DNA of 64,000 nucleotides from Endozoicomonas numazuensis (GTDB lineage Bacteria; Pseudomonadota; Gammaproteobacteria; Pseudomonadales; Endozoicomonadaceae): NCBI RefSeq assembly GCF_000722635.1, contig NZ_JOKH01000007.1, positions 59,280 to 123,279 of the forward strand, read 5' to 3'. Shown piece by piece: positions 54,934 to 64,000 of this stretch (position 1 is its first letter; each line of letters starts with the position of its first letter). The notes under the pieces were generated by a model. It saw only the letters and a program-made list of their open reading frames with translations, ran no database searches and was not told where the DNA came from. The position numbers and the translations under genes were made by a program.

Positions 54934-56769
54934 TTATTGTTTGATAGCGGTAGGGGTCATCCACCAGGAAGTCAGACGTATGCCATAGGGTGGAAAGCGA
55001 TCTGGAGGTTGAATGTGCATCCAGTGTGCGACTCTTATAAAACGACCCTGCCAGTTCGGAATAAAGTAATGTTCCCAGAGTAAAACGCGATTTAATGCCC
55101 ACATTGCCGTATAAAGATCAGTTTCATTAGCTGCCGACAAAGCGTGTTCTACCAGAGAGTCAATTGCCGGGTTATGTATTCCGCTTATATTCTGGCTTCC
55201 TTCGATCTCTGCAGACTCGGAATGAAACAAGCTTCTCAGGTGTTCTCCGGGTAGAAAAGGAATGGCCACAGTTGTTTGAACCATATCAAAATCTCTTTGT
55301 CGTATTCTTTGTTGATATTGGCTCAAGTCAATGGCTCTAAAATCCATTTTGATACCCACGCTTGCCAGGTTAGCTGCAAATGGCAGTATGATACGATCCG
55401 CCAGTTTACAGTAGTGAAGAAATGTAAATCGAAGAGGCTCATTGTCTCTATTTAACAATTGCCCCTGATGGTAGCGCCAGCCTGCATCTTTAAGTAGTTT
55501 GAGGGCTTCTCGGCGCTGAGTCGTTATGTTCCCGTCACCACGTGTTTTCGAAAGCTCGAAAGGTAAGGTATAAAATTGTTCTGGTAATATTGTTTGAAAA
55601 GGTCTTAATAACGCCCGTTCTCTTTCATCCGGTATGATTGGGGTATTGGCTTCATGAGCCGTAATAAAACTGGTGGTTCGGGTATAGGCGTTATGAAACA
55701 GAACTTTTGATGTCCATTCCCAGTCCAATAACATACTGATCGCCTTTCTGACTCTGCGGTCCTGAAACAATGGGGATCTCAAGTTAAAGGCAAAGAACCT
55801 TCTGCCATAGTGCATGTTATCAGGGATGTTTACCTTAGCGATTCTGCCTTGCTGCATGGCGGGAAAAGAGTAACCGGTCTGCCAGTTCTTGGCTTCAGCT
55901 TCATAGTGAATATCAATCTCTCCGTTTTTGAACGCCTGAAAGCTCACGTGCCTGTCCCGGTAAAAATTCAGGGTTACGCGGTCGAAATTATAGAGTCCTT
56001 TATTAACGGGTAAGTCTTTTCCCCAGTAGTCTCTGACTCGTTCATAGACAATGGATGAACCAGGTTTAACTTTGGCAATTCTATAAGGGCCACTGAGCAG
56101 CGGAGGAGTCAATGTAGTTAGGCTGAAATCACGAGTTTTCCAGTAATGTTGGGGGAGAACGGGTAGTTCACTGAGTTTGATAGGGAGAGCCTTTGAAGCA
56201 GACGGTTTGAGCTGGAAGTGAATGATGTGTTTATCTTCAATGGTTACGCGCTCAACCTGTTGGAGAATGGGTTTGAAGTTCGGGTGGCCCTGTTTTAACA
56301 GTATGTGGAATGAAAACTCCACATCTTCTGTAGTGATAGGGTGCTGGTCATGAAACCGGGCATTTTTTCTAAGTTTGAAGGACAGCTTATGTTGGCCTGG
56401 GGTGTAGGCAACAGCTTCAGCAATCAACCCGTAGGCGGTATTTTTATGGTCCATTGAGGGAGCGTATGCGCCGGTTCCAACCATCAGAGGCTCATTCAAC
56501 TCGAGAAAGCCAAATCGAAACGTGTTATTTGCCGATGTTGGTGCGATGCCTCTGGCAGTATAGGGGTTCAGTGTATTAAATGTACCTAAAGCAGCCAGAC
56601 GTAAATGTCCTCCTTTTGGGGCGTCCGGGTTGACGTAATTGAAGTGTTTGAAATCGTTTTTATAAAGGGGGGCGTCCATGATGGAAAGGTGGGGTTGCCA
56701 CTGTTCATCAGCAGCGAGAAGTATCGTGCCTTGCATGAAAAGAAGTAAAAATAGCGTCAGTGGCTTCAA
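54934..56769 (-). CDS. Family 5 solute-binding protein (YejA-like paralogue)
   Basis: 611 residues with a standard signal peptide (MKPLTLFLLLFMQGTILLAADE). The mature N-terminus DFKHFNYVNPDAPKGGHLRLAA and the later LSGPYRIAKVKPGSSIVYERVRD follow the family. It is first in a tandem array of three binding-protein genes with no permease or ATPase, so it probably shares YejBEF (42671-46403) with YejA and broadens its substrate range. Divergence between paralogues is considerable, which suggests different ligands. Confidence 0.9.
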   Translation of the reverse strand: MKPLTLFLLLFMQGTILLAADEQWQPHLSIMDAPLYKNDFKHFNYVNPDAPKGGHLRLAALGTFNTLNPYTARGIAPTSANNTFRFGFLELNEPLMVGTGAYAPSMDHKNTAYGLIAEAVAYTPGQHKLSFKLRKNARFHDQHPITTEDVEFSFHILLKQGHPNFKPILQQVERVTIEDKHIIHFQLKPSASKALPIKLSELPVLPQHYWKTRDFSLTTLTPPLLSGPYRIAKVKPGSSIVYERVRDYWGKDLPVNKGLYNFDRVTLNFYRDRHVSFQAFKNGEIDIHYEAEAKNWQTGYSFPAMQQGRIAKVNIPDNMHYGRRFFAFNLRSPLFQDRRVRKAISMLLDWEWTSKVLFHNAYTRTTSFITAHEANTPIIPDERERALLRPFQTILPEQFYTLPFELSKTRGDGNITTQRREALKLLKDAGWRYHQGQLLNRDNEPLRFTFLHYCKLADRIILPFAANLASVGIKMDFRAIDLSQYQQRIRQRDFDMVQTTVAIPFLPGEHLRSLFHSESAEIEGSQNISGIHNPAIDSLVEHALSAANETDLYTAMWALNRVLLWEHYFIPNWQGRFIRVAHWMHIQPPDRFPPYGIRLTSWWMTPTAIKQ

Positions 56770-56835
56770 TGATGCTTCCCGGTAATATTAAACCGATTCA
56801 ATATAGCATCGACAGGGTAGTGTTTTACAGAGAGG

Positions 56836-56866
56836 GGTCAGACCCTTGAAATTAAAGGGTCTGACC
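56836..56866. repeat. REP-like palindrome / terminator after mltD
   Basis: GGTCAGACCCTT (56836-56847), loop GAAATTA, AAGGGTCTGACC (56855-56866) form a perfect 12-bp stem preceded by GAGG. The core GGGTCAGACCC resembles widespread gammaproteobacterial repeated palindromes. It lies 10 bases after the mltD stop and before the binding-protein gene, so it may also end mltD transcription. Confidence 0.65.
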
Positions 56867-56876
56867 GATCAGTGAA

Positions 56877-58493
56877 TTAGTCGTATGCGCGCGTCACATC
56901 AACATAGAGAGTGAGCTGCTGTCCAGGCTGCAGGTATTTACTGTCAAAGGTATTCCAGTTTTTAATCTGAGCAATGGCAACATTAAATTTATCAGCAATA
57001 CGTGACAGAGAGTCTCCGTTGCGGACTTTGTAGTTTACTTTACGTACAACACCGTCCTGAGCTGCGGGCGTTTTAGTCCAGACAACCAGTTTTTGACCTA
57101 TACGAAGTGTGTCTCTGGGGGACATGTTGTTCCAGCGCGCCAGTTCCTTGATGCCTGTATTGTACTGATTGGCAATACTCCAGAAGCTGTCTCCGGATTT
57201 AACGGCATAATTCAGTCTGTGACGTCCTGTGCGCTGGGTGTTTTGTTTGGTGATTCTGCGCTGACTGGCTGTCAGAGCGTACTCTTCCCTGTCTTTTGCT
57301 GGGACAGGTATCAGAAGACTTTGACCCACCCGAATCAAATTGCCTTTCATTTTGTTAACTTCTTTGATGAGCTTGGGCTCAGTACGGAAGGTTTTGGCAA
57401 TTTTAATCAGACTGTCTCCAGACTTAACCGAGTAGCGGCGCCACTGCATGCGTTTTTCAGCAGGCAGCTGAGCCAGTTGAGTGCGGAAAGATTCTGCTTT
57501 AGCAATGGGAACCAGAAGGTAATGTGGGCCTGAAGGAGGCGTTGACCAGCGATTAATCCCCGGGTTCAAGCGATACAGCTCATTAAGCGGTACACCAGAG
57601 AGTTTGGAGGCTCTGGCCATATCGAGCTGGCCACCGGTCTTCACCTTGGCAAAATAGGGTTTGTTCGGTATGGGCTTGAGCTTAATGCCATACTTGGATG
57701 GATTTCGAACAATCTTGCCCAGTGCAATCAGTTTTGGCACATAAGCTGTGGTTTCTCTAGGCAGGCTAAGATGCCAGAAGCGAGTGGATTTACCCAGCTT
57801 CTTGTTCTTGTTAACTGCATTCAAGACCCGACCGGGTCCGGAGTTAAAAGCAGCCAGGGCTAATTCCCAATCCCCAAACATCTTGTGCAGGCTGACCATG
57901 TAGTCCAGGGCCGCCTGGGTAGCGGAAACGACATCGCGACGACCATCGTACCACCAGTTCTGCTTCAAACCGTAATGTTCACCGGTTGCAGGCATGAACT
58001 GCCAGAGTCCGGAGGCACCTGCATGAGAGTAGGCAAAGGGGTCAAACGCACTCTCTATGACTGGCATTAAAGCCAATTCCAAAGGGATACCCCGTTTTTC
58101 CGCTTCCATTAAAATAAAATAGAAATAAGGACTGGCACGGTCTGAAACCCGGTTAAAGTAACCCTGATTTTTTTTGTACCAGCGCAGTTCTGCCAATACT
58201 CTGGGGTCATTATTATCAAGATTCATGGCCAAACCCCGGCGGGTTCTTTCCCAAAGATCCGTGGCAGGTTTTTCAGCTACTTGTTTTTTAACCGCTTTCT
58301 TGGCCGTTTTTCCTTTGGTAACTTTTTGCTCGGCCTTGGCAGGAGGTGTTGTGCCAGCGTCTTCCATAGAAAGACTCTGACAGCCTGTTAGCGTCAGTGC
58401 CAGTGTTGCGGCTCCTACTACACGCGCCAGAGTTTTAACCTCGGCTCCTGCAGGTCGGACAGATGTTTGTTCTGTAATCGAAGGTTCAGACAT
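56877..58493 (-). CDS. mltD: Membrane-bound lytic transglycosylase D
   Basis: 538 residues. The lipobox LTGCQS (Cys38) marks it as a lipoprotein of the outer membrane. The catalytic SLT domain contains ALMPVIESAFDPFAYSHAGA and GLWQFMPATGEHYGLKQNWWYDGR, with the key Glu in VIESAF. Three LysM repeats follow (YSVKSGDSLIKIAKTF, YAVKSGDSFWSIANQY, YKVRNGDSLSRIADKF) for peptidoglycan binding. It cleaves glycan strands to anhydro-muropeptides, the substrate later recycled by NagZ. The N-terminal 20 residues before the hydrophobic signal are unusually long, so a later start is possible. Confidence 0.93.
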   Translation of the reverse strand: MSEPSITEQTSVRPAGAEVKTLARVVGAATLALTLTGCQSLSMEDAGTTPPAKAEQKVTKGKTAKKAVKKQVAEKPATDLWERTRRGLAMNLDNNDPRVLAELRWYKKNQGYFNRVSDRASPYFYFILMEAEKRGIPLELALMPVIESAFDPFAYSHAGASGLWQFMPATGEHYGLKQNWWYDGRRDVVSATQAALDYMVSLHKMFGDWELALAAFNSGPGRVLNAVNKNKKLGKSTRFWHLSLPRETTAYVPKLIALGKIVRNPSKYGIKLKPIPNKPYFAKVKTGGQLDMARASKLSGVPLNELYRLNPGINRWSTPPSGPHYLLVPIAKAESFRTQLAQLPAEKRMQWRRYSVKSGDSLIKIAKTFRTEPKLIKEVNKMKGNLIRVGQSLLIPVPAKDREEYALTASQRRITKQNTQRTGRHRLNYAVKSGDSFWSIANQYNTGIKELARWNNMSPRDTLRIGQKLVVWTKTPAAQDGVVRKVNYKVRNGDSLSRIADKFNVAIAQIKNWNTFDSKYLQPGQQLTLYVDVTRAYD

Positions 58494-58532
58494 AAAAAGG
58501 TTATTTATCTAGAAGGAACACAGGTTTTATCG

Positions 58533-59318
58533 TCATTGAAAGCGATCCTTCCACTGACGCAAAGCACCAAACACTTCTGCCTCGCTAGACAAAGTTGTAT
58601 CCGGGGCGTGCTCCTTAACTGCAGTAATGACGCTGTTCTGGTCAGTACGCATAAATGGATTAATGGTCAATTCCAGCTTGATTGTAGAGGGGAGACTTGG
58701 CCTGTGCTGTTGGCGAAGCTGTGTCACTCTATTCAGATAATTGTCAATGGAGTGATTCTCGGGTTCTACAGCCTTTGCAAAAGCCAGATTTGCCAGAGTG
58801 TATTCGTGTGTACAGTATATCCGGGTGTTTTCCGGAAGAGAGCGAAGCTTATCAAAAGAGCTCTGCATCTGTTCAGCGGTGCCTTCAAACAGGCGGCCGC
58901 AGCCTGCCGAAAAAAGGGTATCACCACAAAACATAAACGGGTCACCTTGATCAGGGATTGAAAAAAAGACGATATGATCGAGGGTATGTCCCGGAGTTTT
59001 TAAAATTTGAAAGTGTGTGTTCAGCACCGTGAATGTATCAGAATCTCTGAGCGGGTGCGTGATGGAAGTAATGGCTTCATTATCAGGGCCATAGACGGGT
59101 ATGTTACGGTTTTTTGTTAATGCTTCTATACCGTTTGTATGGTCCCAGTGATGATGGGTAACCAGAATGCCAGATAGCTCAAGACCCCATGCTTCCAGTG
59201 ATTGTTCAACAACAACAGCATCACCTGGATCGACAACCAGGCACTGTTGGCTGCTGTTTTCAGAGAGCAACCAGATGTAGTTATCTTGAAAAGCCGGAAT
59301 GGCTCTAATCTGGATCAT
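58533..59318 (-). CDS. gloB: Hydroxyacylglutathione hydrolase (glyoxalase II)
   Basis: A 261-residue metallo-beta-lactamase-fold enzyme that hydrolyses S-lactoylglutathione, the second step of methylglyoxal detoxification. The metal motif THHHWDHTNG (about 54-63) and the later KTPGHTLDHI and YCTHEYT are intact. The C-terminal substrate-binding region (MRTDQNSVI) fits GloB. It lies upstream of mltD on the same strand, as in many gammaproteobacteria, and is divergent from the yafS-rnhA-dnaQ group. Confidence 0.96.
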   Translation of the reverse strand: MIQIRAIPAFQDNYIWLLSENSSQQCLVVDPGDAVVVEQSLEAWGLELSGILVTHHHWDHTNGIEALTKNRNIPVYGPDNEAITSITHPLRDSDTFTVLNTHFQILKTPGHTLDHIVFFSIPDQGDPFMFCGDTLFSAGCGRLFEGTAEQMQSSFDKLRSLPENTRIYCTHEYTLANLAFAKAVEPENHSIDNYLNRVTQLRQQHRPSLPSTIKLELTINPFMRTDQNSVITAVKEHAPDTTLSSEAEVFGALRQWKDRFQ

Positions 59319-59572
59319 GGATGGTATTCTTCGTTTATGACAATTTTGTCTGTAATGTTCACAGCCATTCTAACGTCAAGATCTGTTAGAAACATCATTT
59401 TTTACAGACATTAAGTGTAAAGTCGGTACTATTTTCTTTACGATTGTTATCTGAAGATTACACAGATGCTGGTCGAATCCTGTTGCGCCAGATAAGATGT
59501 GTCATTGACCAGGACAACATTCTGGCTCGAGATTTTTGCTGAATTGACTACAGCATTCATGGAAAAAGCCTG

Positions 59573-60346
59573 ATGCAACGGTTTAAAAAATCTACCAGGC
59601 CTGAAATGCCCCAGAGGCTTCAGGCTCTACAGGACTGGATGACCTCCGGTTCGGGAGAGTTTGTACTCAAGACAGAACGCAGCCTTATCGAGCATGAGTT
59701 AAACTATATCTTCGGTTATCATGCTGTGGAGTTATCTGTGTCTCCGACTGCAAGCCTTCTTTCAGGCTCTCAGGTCAGTCGAAATTTTCAGTTTCATCCT
59801 TTAATGACTGATCCCTCGTCTTCATTGCTGCTGGACCCTTATCACTGGCCAGTTACCCCGGGTAGTCTTGATCTCGTATTACTGCACCATATGGTTGAAG
59901 TTTCGGATCGCCCGCATCGACTTCTCAGTGAGGCGGGTAATACCATCATACCGGGCGGCAAGATGGTGGTCGTAGGCTTTAATCCTTTGAGTCTTTGTAA
60001 TGTGAAGCGAATGTTACTTCCGAGTTATCGAAAGTTGTTCAGCGGCGTTCAGTTCATCAGTCCCAGTCGAATGAGGGACTGGTTAACGCTTTTGGGATTC
60101 AGTGTTGAGAAAGTTATTCATGGCGCGTATTTGTTTCCGGGCAATCCTTCGGTGAAGGGCATGGGAGCAGAACTGGTTGAACAGCGCTGTCATAATTGGA
60201 CGCTGCCGTTTGGCAGTTTTTACATCATAGTAGCTACCCGGGAAGTGGCGGGCATGACACCCATAAAGCCCAGCTGGTCTTCCGTGGGTCAGCCCCTGGT
60301 CGGTAACCCGATTACCGGATCCAGTCGAGTAGGAGATAATCGTTGA
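59573..60346 (+). CDS. SAM-dependent methyltransferase (YafS-like)
   Basis: 257 residues. It has a class I methyltransferase core, with the second motif [20 protein letters not shown] and the C-terminal half [20 protein letters not shown]. The SAM-binding first motif is diverged. The gene order gloB (divergent), yafS, rnhA, dnaQ is conserved in gammaproteobacteria. The substrate is unknown. Its TGA overlaps the TTG start of rnhA. Confidence 0.8.
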   Translation: MQRFKKSTRPEMPQRLQALQDWMTSGSGEFVLKTERSLIEHELNYIFGYHAVELSVSPTASLLSGSQVSRNFQFHPLMTDPSSSLLLDPYHWPVTPGSLDLVLLHHMVEVSDRPHRLLSEAGNTIIPGGKMVVVGFNPLSLCNVKRMLLPSYRKLFSGVQFISPSRMRDWLTLLGFSVEKVIHGAYLFPGNPSVKGMGAELVEQRCHNWTLPFGSFYIIVATREVAGMTPIKPSWSSVGQPLVGNPITGSSRVGDNR

Positions 60347-60795
60347 GCAAGCTCGTTGAGCTTTTTACAGATGGTGCCTGTAAAGGGAATCCAGGTCCTG
60401 GAGGTTGGGGCGTGGTGTTGCGCTTTGGTACCGCTGAAAAAGGATTATATGGTGGTGAAGACGATACCACGAATAACCGTATGGAGCTGATGGCTGCTAT
60501 TGTGGGCCTTGAAACACTGACCCGGTCTTGTGAGGTTCGTTTAACAACGGATTCTCAGTATGTCCGCAAGGGGATAACCGAGTGGATGTCAGGCTGGAAA
60601 CGCAAAGGTTGGAAAACGGCCGCGGGAAAACCGGTAAAGAATCAGGACTTATGGGAGCGTCTTGATGCCCAGAATACTCGTCATTCGGTTGAGTGGTGCT
60701 GGGTAAAAGGTCATGCCGGACACCGGGAGAATGAAATGGCCGATGAGCTGGCCTGCCGTGGTGCTGAAGAGATTATTAAAGGTAAGAAGCAATGA
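60343..60795 (+). CDS. rnhA: Ribonuclease HI
   Basis: A 150-residue endonuclease that degrades the RNA strand of RNA-DNA hybrids. The catalytic acidic residues are present: Asp in [16 protein letters not shown], Glu in NRMELMAAI, Asp in TTDSQYV, and Asp in NEMADELA. It starts with TTG at 60343, overlapping the methyltransferase stop; AGGAG lies 7 bases upstream. The length matches E. coli RNase HI (155). Confidence 0.97.
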   Translation: MSKLVELFTDGACKGNPGPGGWGVVLRFGTAEKGLYGGEDDTTNNRMELMAAIVGLETLTRSCEVRLTTDSQYVRKGITEWMSGWKRKGWKTAAGKPVKNQDLWERLDAQNTRHSVEWCWVKGHAGHRENEMADELACRGAEEIIKGKKQ

Positions 60796-61478
60796 CCCGT
60801 CAGATCATTATGGATACGGAAACCACCGGAATCGATCCGTCTCAGGGGCACCGGATTGTTGAAATCGGTTGTGTAGAGATGATCGACAGGAAGCTGACCG
60901 GTAAGACTTATCACGTCTATATCAATCCTGAACGACATATGGACGATGAGGTTATTCAGATTCATGGCATTACCAATGAGTTTGTTAAGGACAAACCTTT
61001 ATTTGCTGCGGTCGCCAATGACTTTCTTGAGTTTATCAAGGGGGCCGAGTTAATAGCCCATAATGCGCCGTTTGACGTCAATTTCCTTAACCATGAGTTG
61101 AAGTGGTTGGACTCAGCCCTGGGCCAGCTTGAGGATTACAGCAAGATAACAGACTCTCTGGCGCTTGCCAGAAAGAAGCATCCGGGCCAGAAAAATAATC
61201 TTGATGCATTATGTAAGCGATATTTTATCGATAACTCAGCCCGTACGTTTCACGGAGCGCTGCTTGACTCGGAAATACTTGCAGAAGTCTATCTTGCCAT
61301 GACCGGTGGCCAGACTTCTCTTCTGCTTGGCGGCAGTGGCGAAGGAGGTGAGGACGATGCTTCTGTTATCAGACGTTTATCATCAGACAGGCCTGCTTTA
61401 AAAGTCATAAAGCCTACGGATGAAGAGCTGAAGTTTCATCATGAAAAACTGGAAAAAATTGGCCAGCAAGACTGGTAA
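60792..61478 (+). CDS. dnaQ: DNA polymerase III epsilon subunit (proofreading exonuclease)
   Basis: A 228-residue 3'-5' exonuclease of the replicative polymerase core. Exo I is [16 protein letters not shown], Exo [19 protein letters not shown] and Exo [18 protein letters not shown], the DEDDh type. The C-terminal tail that contacts the alpha subunit follows a glycine-rich linker ([11 protein letters not shown]). The ATG overlaps the rnhA stop (ATGA), indicating translational coupling. Confidence 0.97.
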   Translation: MTRQIIMDTETTGIDPSQGHRIVEIGCVEMIDRKLTGKTYHVYINPERHMDDEVIQIHGITNEFVKDKPLFAAVANDFLEFIKGAELIAHNAPFDVNFLNHELKWLDSALGQLEDYSKITDSLALARKKHPGQKNNLDALCKRYFIDNSARTFHGALLDSEILAEVYLAMTGGQTSLLLGGSGEGGEDDASVIRRLSSDRPALKVIKPTDEELKFHHEKLEKIGQQDW

Positions 61479-61518
61479 AACTGTCCTCTCAGGGCGGTGT
61501 TACTGCTCTGCCTTTCGA

Positions 61519-61557
61519 CTATACCCGATGCCTGAGATTAGTAGGTGATGGGTATAG
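61519..61557 (+). terminator. Stem-loop after dnaQ
   Basis: CTATACCCGATGCCT (61519-61533) pairs imperfectly with AGGTGATGGGTATAG (61543-61557), two mismatches in 15. It lies 40 bases after the dnaQ stop with no T-run; a weak terminator or stability element. Confidence 0.45.
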
Positions 61558-61681
61558 CCGGTCTCACCGCTAAATATCTATAAAACCAGTCATAAAAAAT
61601 CATTAAAGCCATTGTCTTTGAATTCTTTTAGGTGGCACCCTATGAAGAAGGCACCGTCCTAAGCCGTTTAATGGCCTAATT

Positions 61682-62479
61682 ATGAGAGCAGTGACCCCCA
61701 TGAATCAATATCAACCAGCAAGTGGATGGACACTGGAAGGAGATCTTGCTGATCGCTTTCTGATAATGTCCGGCCATGAGATTCTATTAACGCCTGATGG
61801 GAACTACCTTTGGCAAAAACAAGCCTGGATGGAAGGACTGGACGCGGTCAGAACAGGCAAGTTAGATGCCCACTCAGTATCAATAATACAAACCGACAAT
61901 GTTCCAGCAGAAGGCACAGTAGTTAATGTGCGTCAGCTTATGGCCACTCAGCCCGCTGCAATGGTGGCATTTTACAGTCATGCCTCACAAATTTTGAGAT
62001 CACAAAAAGATCATCGGTACTGCGGGTGCTGTGGTAGCCCATGCTCACCCCGAGTCGGGGAGTGGGCAATGGTTTGTTCAACTTGTGATATGTCTTACTA
62101 TCCCAGGATTTCCCCCTGCATCATTGTTCTTATCCATAAGGGAGATGAAGTACTTCTTGTTCAGCATAAAAAGCATTTACGGAATACATCAATACACACA
62201 GTCATAGCTGGTTTTATCGAGCCAGGGGAAACAGCAGAAGAGGCTGTAGTTAGAGAGGTCAGAGAAGAGGTGGGTATAGAGGTTGGGCAAATAGAGTACT
62301 GTTTAAGTCAAAGCTGGCCGTTTCCACATGCATTAATGTTGGGCTTTCGCGCTGAATTCAAGTCTGGTGATATTTGCCTCGAAGAGGAAGAGTTAGTGAG
62401 TGGCGGCTGGTTCCACAGAGACAATCTGCCGGAGATACCGCCTCAATTCACAATATCACGGCAGTTAATAGATATTTAA
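61682..62479 (+). CDS. nudC: NAD-capped RNA / NADH pyrophosphatase NudC
   Basis: 265 residues. A zinc ribbon (CGCCGSPCSP... CSTC, about 118-138) comes before the Nudix box GFIEPGETAEEAVVREVREE with the final EVGI. The motif SQSWPFPHALMLGF is diagnostic for the NudC branch (usually SQPWPFPxS). NudC removes NAD caps from RNA and hydrolyses NADH. The start is uncertain because neither 61682 nor the ATG at 61700 has a clear RBS. The gene is separate from dnaQ by about 200 bases. Confidence 0.92.
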   Translation: MRAVTPMNQYQPASGWTLEGDLADRFLIMSGHEILLTPDGNYLWQKQAWMEGLDAVRTGKLDAHSVSIIQTDNVPAEGTVVNVRQLMATQPAAMVAFYSHASQILRSQKDHRYCGCCGSPCSPRVGEWAMVCSTCDMSYYPRISPCIIVLIHKGDEVLLVQHKKHLRNTSIHTVIAGFIEPGETAEEAVVREVREEVGIEVGQIEYCLSQSWPFPHALMLGFRAEFKSGDICLEEEELVSGGWFHRDNLPEIPPQFTISRQLIDI

Positions 62480-62723
62480 TATTATACAATCATATCTATA
62501 GTGGTATTTGAAAATATGCACCGTGCAAGTCTCAAGTTAAGAATAATAATGAAGGACTGATTGTAATCAGTCCGCATCTATAGCGTGATTATGTGCTTGT
62601 TTTAAGATCTGATTTTGCCGTTATATGAACGATTGCCTGCTCAAATTACCGAAGCCATAAAACAAAACGCCATTTTCAGGTATCCTTAGCCAGTCATATT
62701 AAAATTTATTGTGGGAGGCTCAC
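62480..62723. other. Region upstream of sohB
   Basis: 244 bases, AT-rich, with no gene supported. It must contain the sohB promoter; the RBS GGGAGG lies 5 bases before the TTG start at 62724. Confidence 0.35.
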
Positions 62724-63764
62724 TTGGAGTATCTGGCGGAATACGGCTTATTCCTTGCCAAAGTGGTCACATTTGTTGTGGCACTGCTGATCATCATTGT
62801 TGCTGCGGCTGCAATGGGACAAAAATCTAAAAAGATCAGTAAAGGGCATCTTGAAATCAAGAAATTGAATGAACACTATCAACATCTGAAAGATGAACTT
62901 CAGCATGCCATTCTCGACAAGGAAGGGTTAAAACAGCTGGCAAAGGATAAGAAAAAAGCTGAAAAAGAACATAAAAAGGATAAGGATAAAGACAAAGCAT
63001 CGAAGCCACGTTTATATGTTCTCGACTTTCATGGTGATATAAAGGCTTCTGCTGTTAAGTCACTCCGTGAGGAGATAACCGCAGTACTGTCCGTTATTAA
63101 TGATAAGGATGAAGTGCTTTTGAAGCTGGAGAGTGCCGGCGGTATGGTTCATGCCTATGGTCTGGCCTCTTCTCAGCTTCAGCGAATCAGGGATCGTGGT
63201 GTTAAGTTCACCATTGCTGTCGATAAGGTTGCCGCCAGCGGTGGTTATATGATGGCTTGTACTGCAAATCAGATTGTTGCAGCTCCTTTTGCCATCATCG
63301 GCTCCATTGGTGTCATGGCACAGCTACCCAATATCAATAAACTGCTTAAAAAGCATGATGTAGATGTAGAGCTTCACACTGCCGGTGAATTTAAACGCAC
63401 ACTTACCGTTCTTGGTGAAAATACTGATAAAGGCCGTGATAAATTCAAGCAGGATATCCAGGATACTCATGAATTATTCAAGGACTTCATCAAGGAAGAA
63501 CGTGAACAGGTGAATGTAGAAGAGGTCGCTACCGGTGAGATCTGGTATGGCCGCCAGGCCATTGGCAATAACCTGATCGATCAGGTCATGACCAGCGATG
63601 AGTACATCTATAGCAAGGTCGATACTGTTGACATCATTCAGGTCAGCTATGAAGTGAAAAAAGGGTTGGCAGGAAAACTAGGCCTGGCTGCTGAAACAAC
63701 CCTGGACAACACCGTTGGGCGAATCTGGGAAAGATTGTCTCAGCAGGGGCGTTATTTTTCATAG
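62724..63764 (+). CDS. sohB: Inner-membrane serine protease SohB
   Basis: 346 residues of the SppA (S49) family. The TTG at 62724 gives MEYLAEYGLFLAK, which aligns with the known SohB N-terminus, and GGGAGG precedes it; the in-frame TTG at 62709 would add five residues and has no RBS. An N-terminal membrane anchor (VVTFVVALLIIIVAAAAM) is followed by a Lys/Glu-rich linker and the protease domain. KVAASGGYMMAC holds the catalytic serine and GEFKRTLTVLGENTDKG the lysine side. SohB is a suppressor of HtrA loss when overexpressed in E. coli. Confidence 0.93.
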   Translation: MEYLAEYGLFLAKVVTFVVALLIIIVAAAAMGQKSKKISKGHLEIKKLNEHYQHLKDELQHAILDKEGLKQLAKDKKKAEKEHKKDKDKDKASKPRLYVLDFHGDIKASAVKSLREEITAVLSVINDKDEVLLKLESAGGMVHAYGLASSQLQRIRDRGVKFTIAVDKVAASGGYMMACTANQIVAAPFAIIGSIGVMAQLPNINKLLKKHDVDVELHTAGEFKRTLTVLGENTDKGRDKFKQDIQDTHELFKDFIKEEREQVNVEEVATGEIWYGRQAIGNNLIDQVMTSDEYIYSKVDTVDIIQVSYEVKKGLAGKLGLAAETTLDNTVGRIWERLSQQGRYFS

Positions 63765-63785
63765 GCTACTGAGTAATTCCCCCAT

Positions 63786-63816
63786 AAAAAAACCCGCTGT
63801 TCATGCGGGTTTTTTT
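63786..63816. terminator. Bidirectional terminator after sohB
   Basis: AAAAAAACCCGC (63786-63797), loop TGTTCAT, GCGGGTTTTTTT (63805-63816): 12-bp perfect stem with A- and T-runs. It serves sohB and the converging gene on the - strand. Confidence 0.92.
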
Positions 63817-63833
63817 GAATGTTTAAAACGTTA

Positions 63834-64000
63834 TCAGTCTCTTCTTAACTTTTCCGACACAGCTATAGGCGACTCATAGTTAAACACCACGATGTAAGAA
63901 GAGATAATCAGAGTCAGGATCGCCGTGGCCTGTACCACATGAGCAGCAATCTCCCCCATCAGCATTTGTCCTGCCGCCAGTACCGCAATCAGAATAGAAA
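63834..64000 (-). CDS. C-terminal end of a membrane protein, probably cation/proton antiporter (partial)
   Basis: The last 54 codons of a gene running out of the window: two hydrophobic stretches (SILIAVLAAGQMLMGEIAAH, then ATAILTLIISSYIVVF) end in SEKLRRD and a stop at 63834. The sequence resembles the C-terminal transmembrane segments of CPA2/Kef-type antiporters, but the fragment is short, so the call is tentative. It converges on sohB. Confidence 0.45.
   Translation of the reverse strand, partial: SILIAVLAAGQMLMGEIAAHVVQATAILTLIISSYIVVFNYESPIAVSEKLRRD

Noticed and set aside
61479-61681. tRNA gene after dnaQ (common in some gammaproteobacteria)
   Set aside because: No cloverleaf, anticodon arm or CCA end could be found in this 200-bp region; only an imperfect hairpin.

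Overview
The window looks like chromosomal DNA of a marine gammaproteobacterium of the Oceanospirillales/Pseudomonadales type. An Endozoicomonas-like organism is my guess, from gene order, moderate G+C and large unrecognised genes, but sequence alone does not prove it. No rRNA, tRNA or CRISPR array was recognised.

Layout. 1-1220: a small toxin-antitoxin pair (ribbon-helix-helix antitoxin, RelE/ParE toxin) joined directly to the 3' remnant of an AAA ATPase gene. 1270-3028: fabA-fabB (unsaturated fatty acid synthesis). 3550-9656: gpsA, a DUF4389 protein, sixA, an MFS transporter, uup and a universal stress protein. 9766-9929: a 164-bp near-palindromic element. 10327-36797: a block whose order recalls the Pseudomonas region from the fadB/fadA homologues to gap (fadBA, topA, two small conserved genes, sulA-lexA, psrA, nagZ, csiV, mfd, gap). 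Into it are set an orphan chitobiose-type PTS EIIB, an L,D-transpeptidase, two MscS-type channels, a three-gene partner-switching module (REC-PP2C phosphatase, STAS protein, anti-sigma-type kinase) and a 984-residue unrecognised protein. 36836-41559: the stress trio prkA-yeaH-spoVR. 42671-48589: the peptide ABC transporter yejABEF.

49182-56769 is an accessory stretch. It holds an outer-membrane porin with a perfect 12-bp-arm palindrome in its leader, decayed IS66- and IS256-type transposase fragments (the second carrying a 14-copy TTGCCA hexanucleotide tract), a secreted membrane-anchored protein with weak trypsin-like features, a frameshifted solute-binding-protein remnant, and two intact YejA-type solute-binding proteins. 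56877-63764: mltD, gloB, yafS, rnhA, dnaQ, nudC and sohB. The window ends inside a membrane-protein gene, probably a cation/proton antiporter.

How the genes work together. Fatty-acid metabolism (fabAB, fadBA) sits with PsrA, a fatty-acid-responsive regulator; a good PsrA-like palindrome overlaps the likely psrA promoter. LexA has two textbook SOS boxes and probably drives lexA-sulA. Porin, three YejA-like binding proteins and YejBEF form a plausible oligopeptide uptake route. The most unusual signals are the 984-residue protein with an internally duplicated module and a decayed N-terminal copy just upstream, and two short tandem-repeat arrays sharing the core ACAGCCWTGAGC, placed in matching orientation upstream of gap and of prkA, each following an unrecognised gene.
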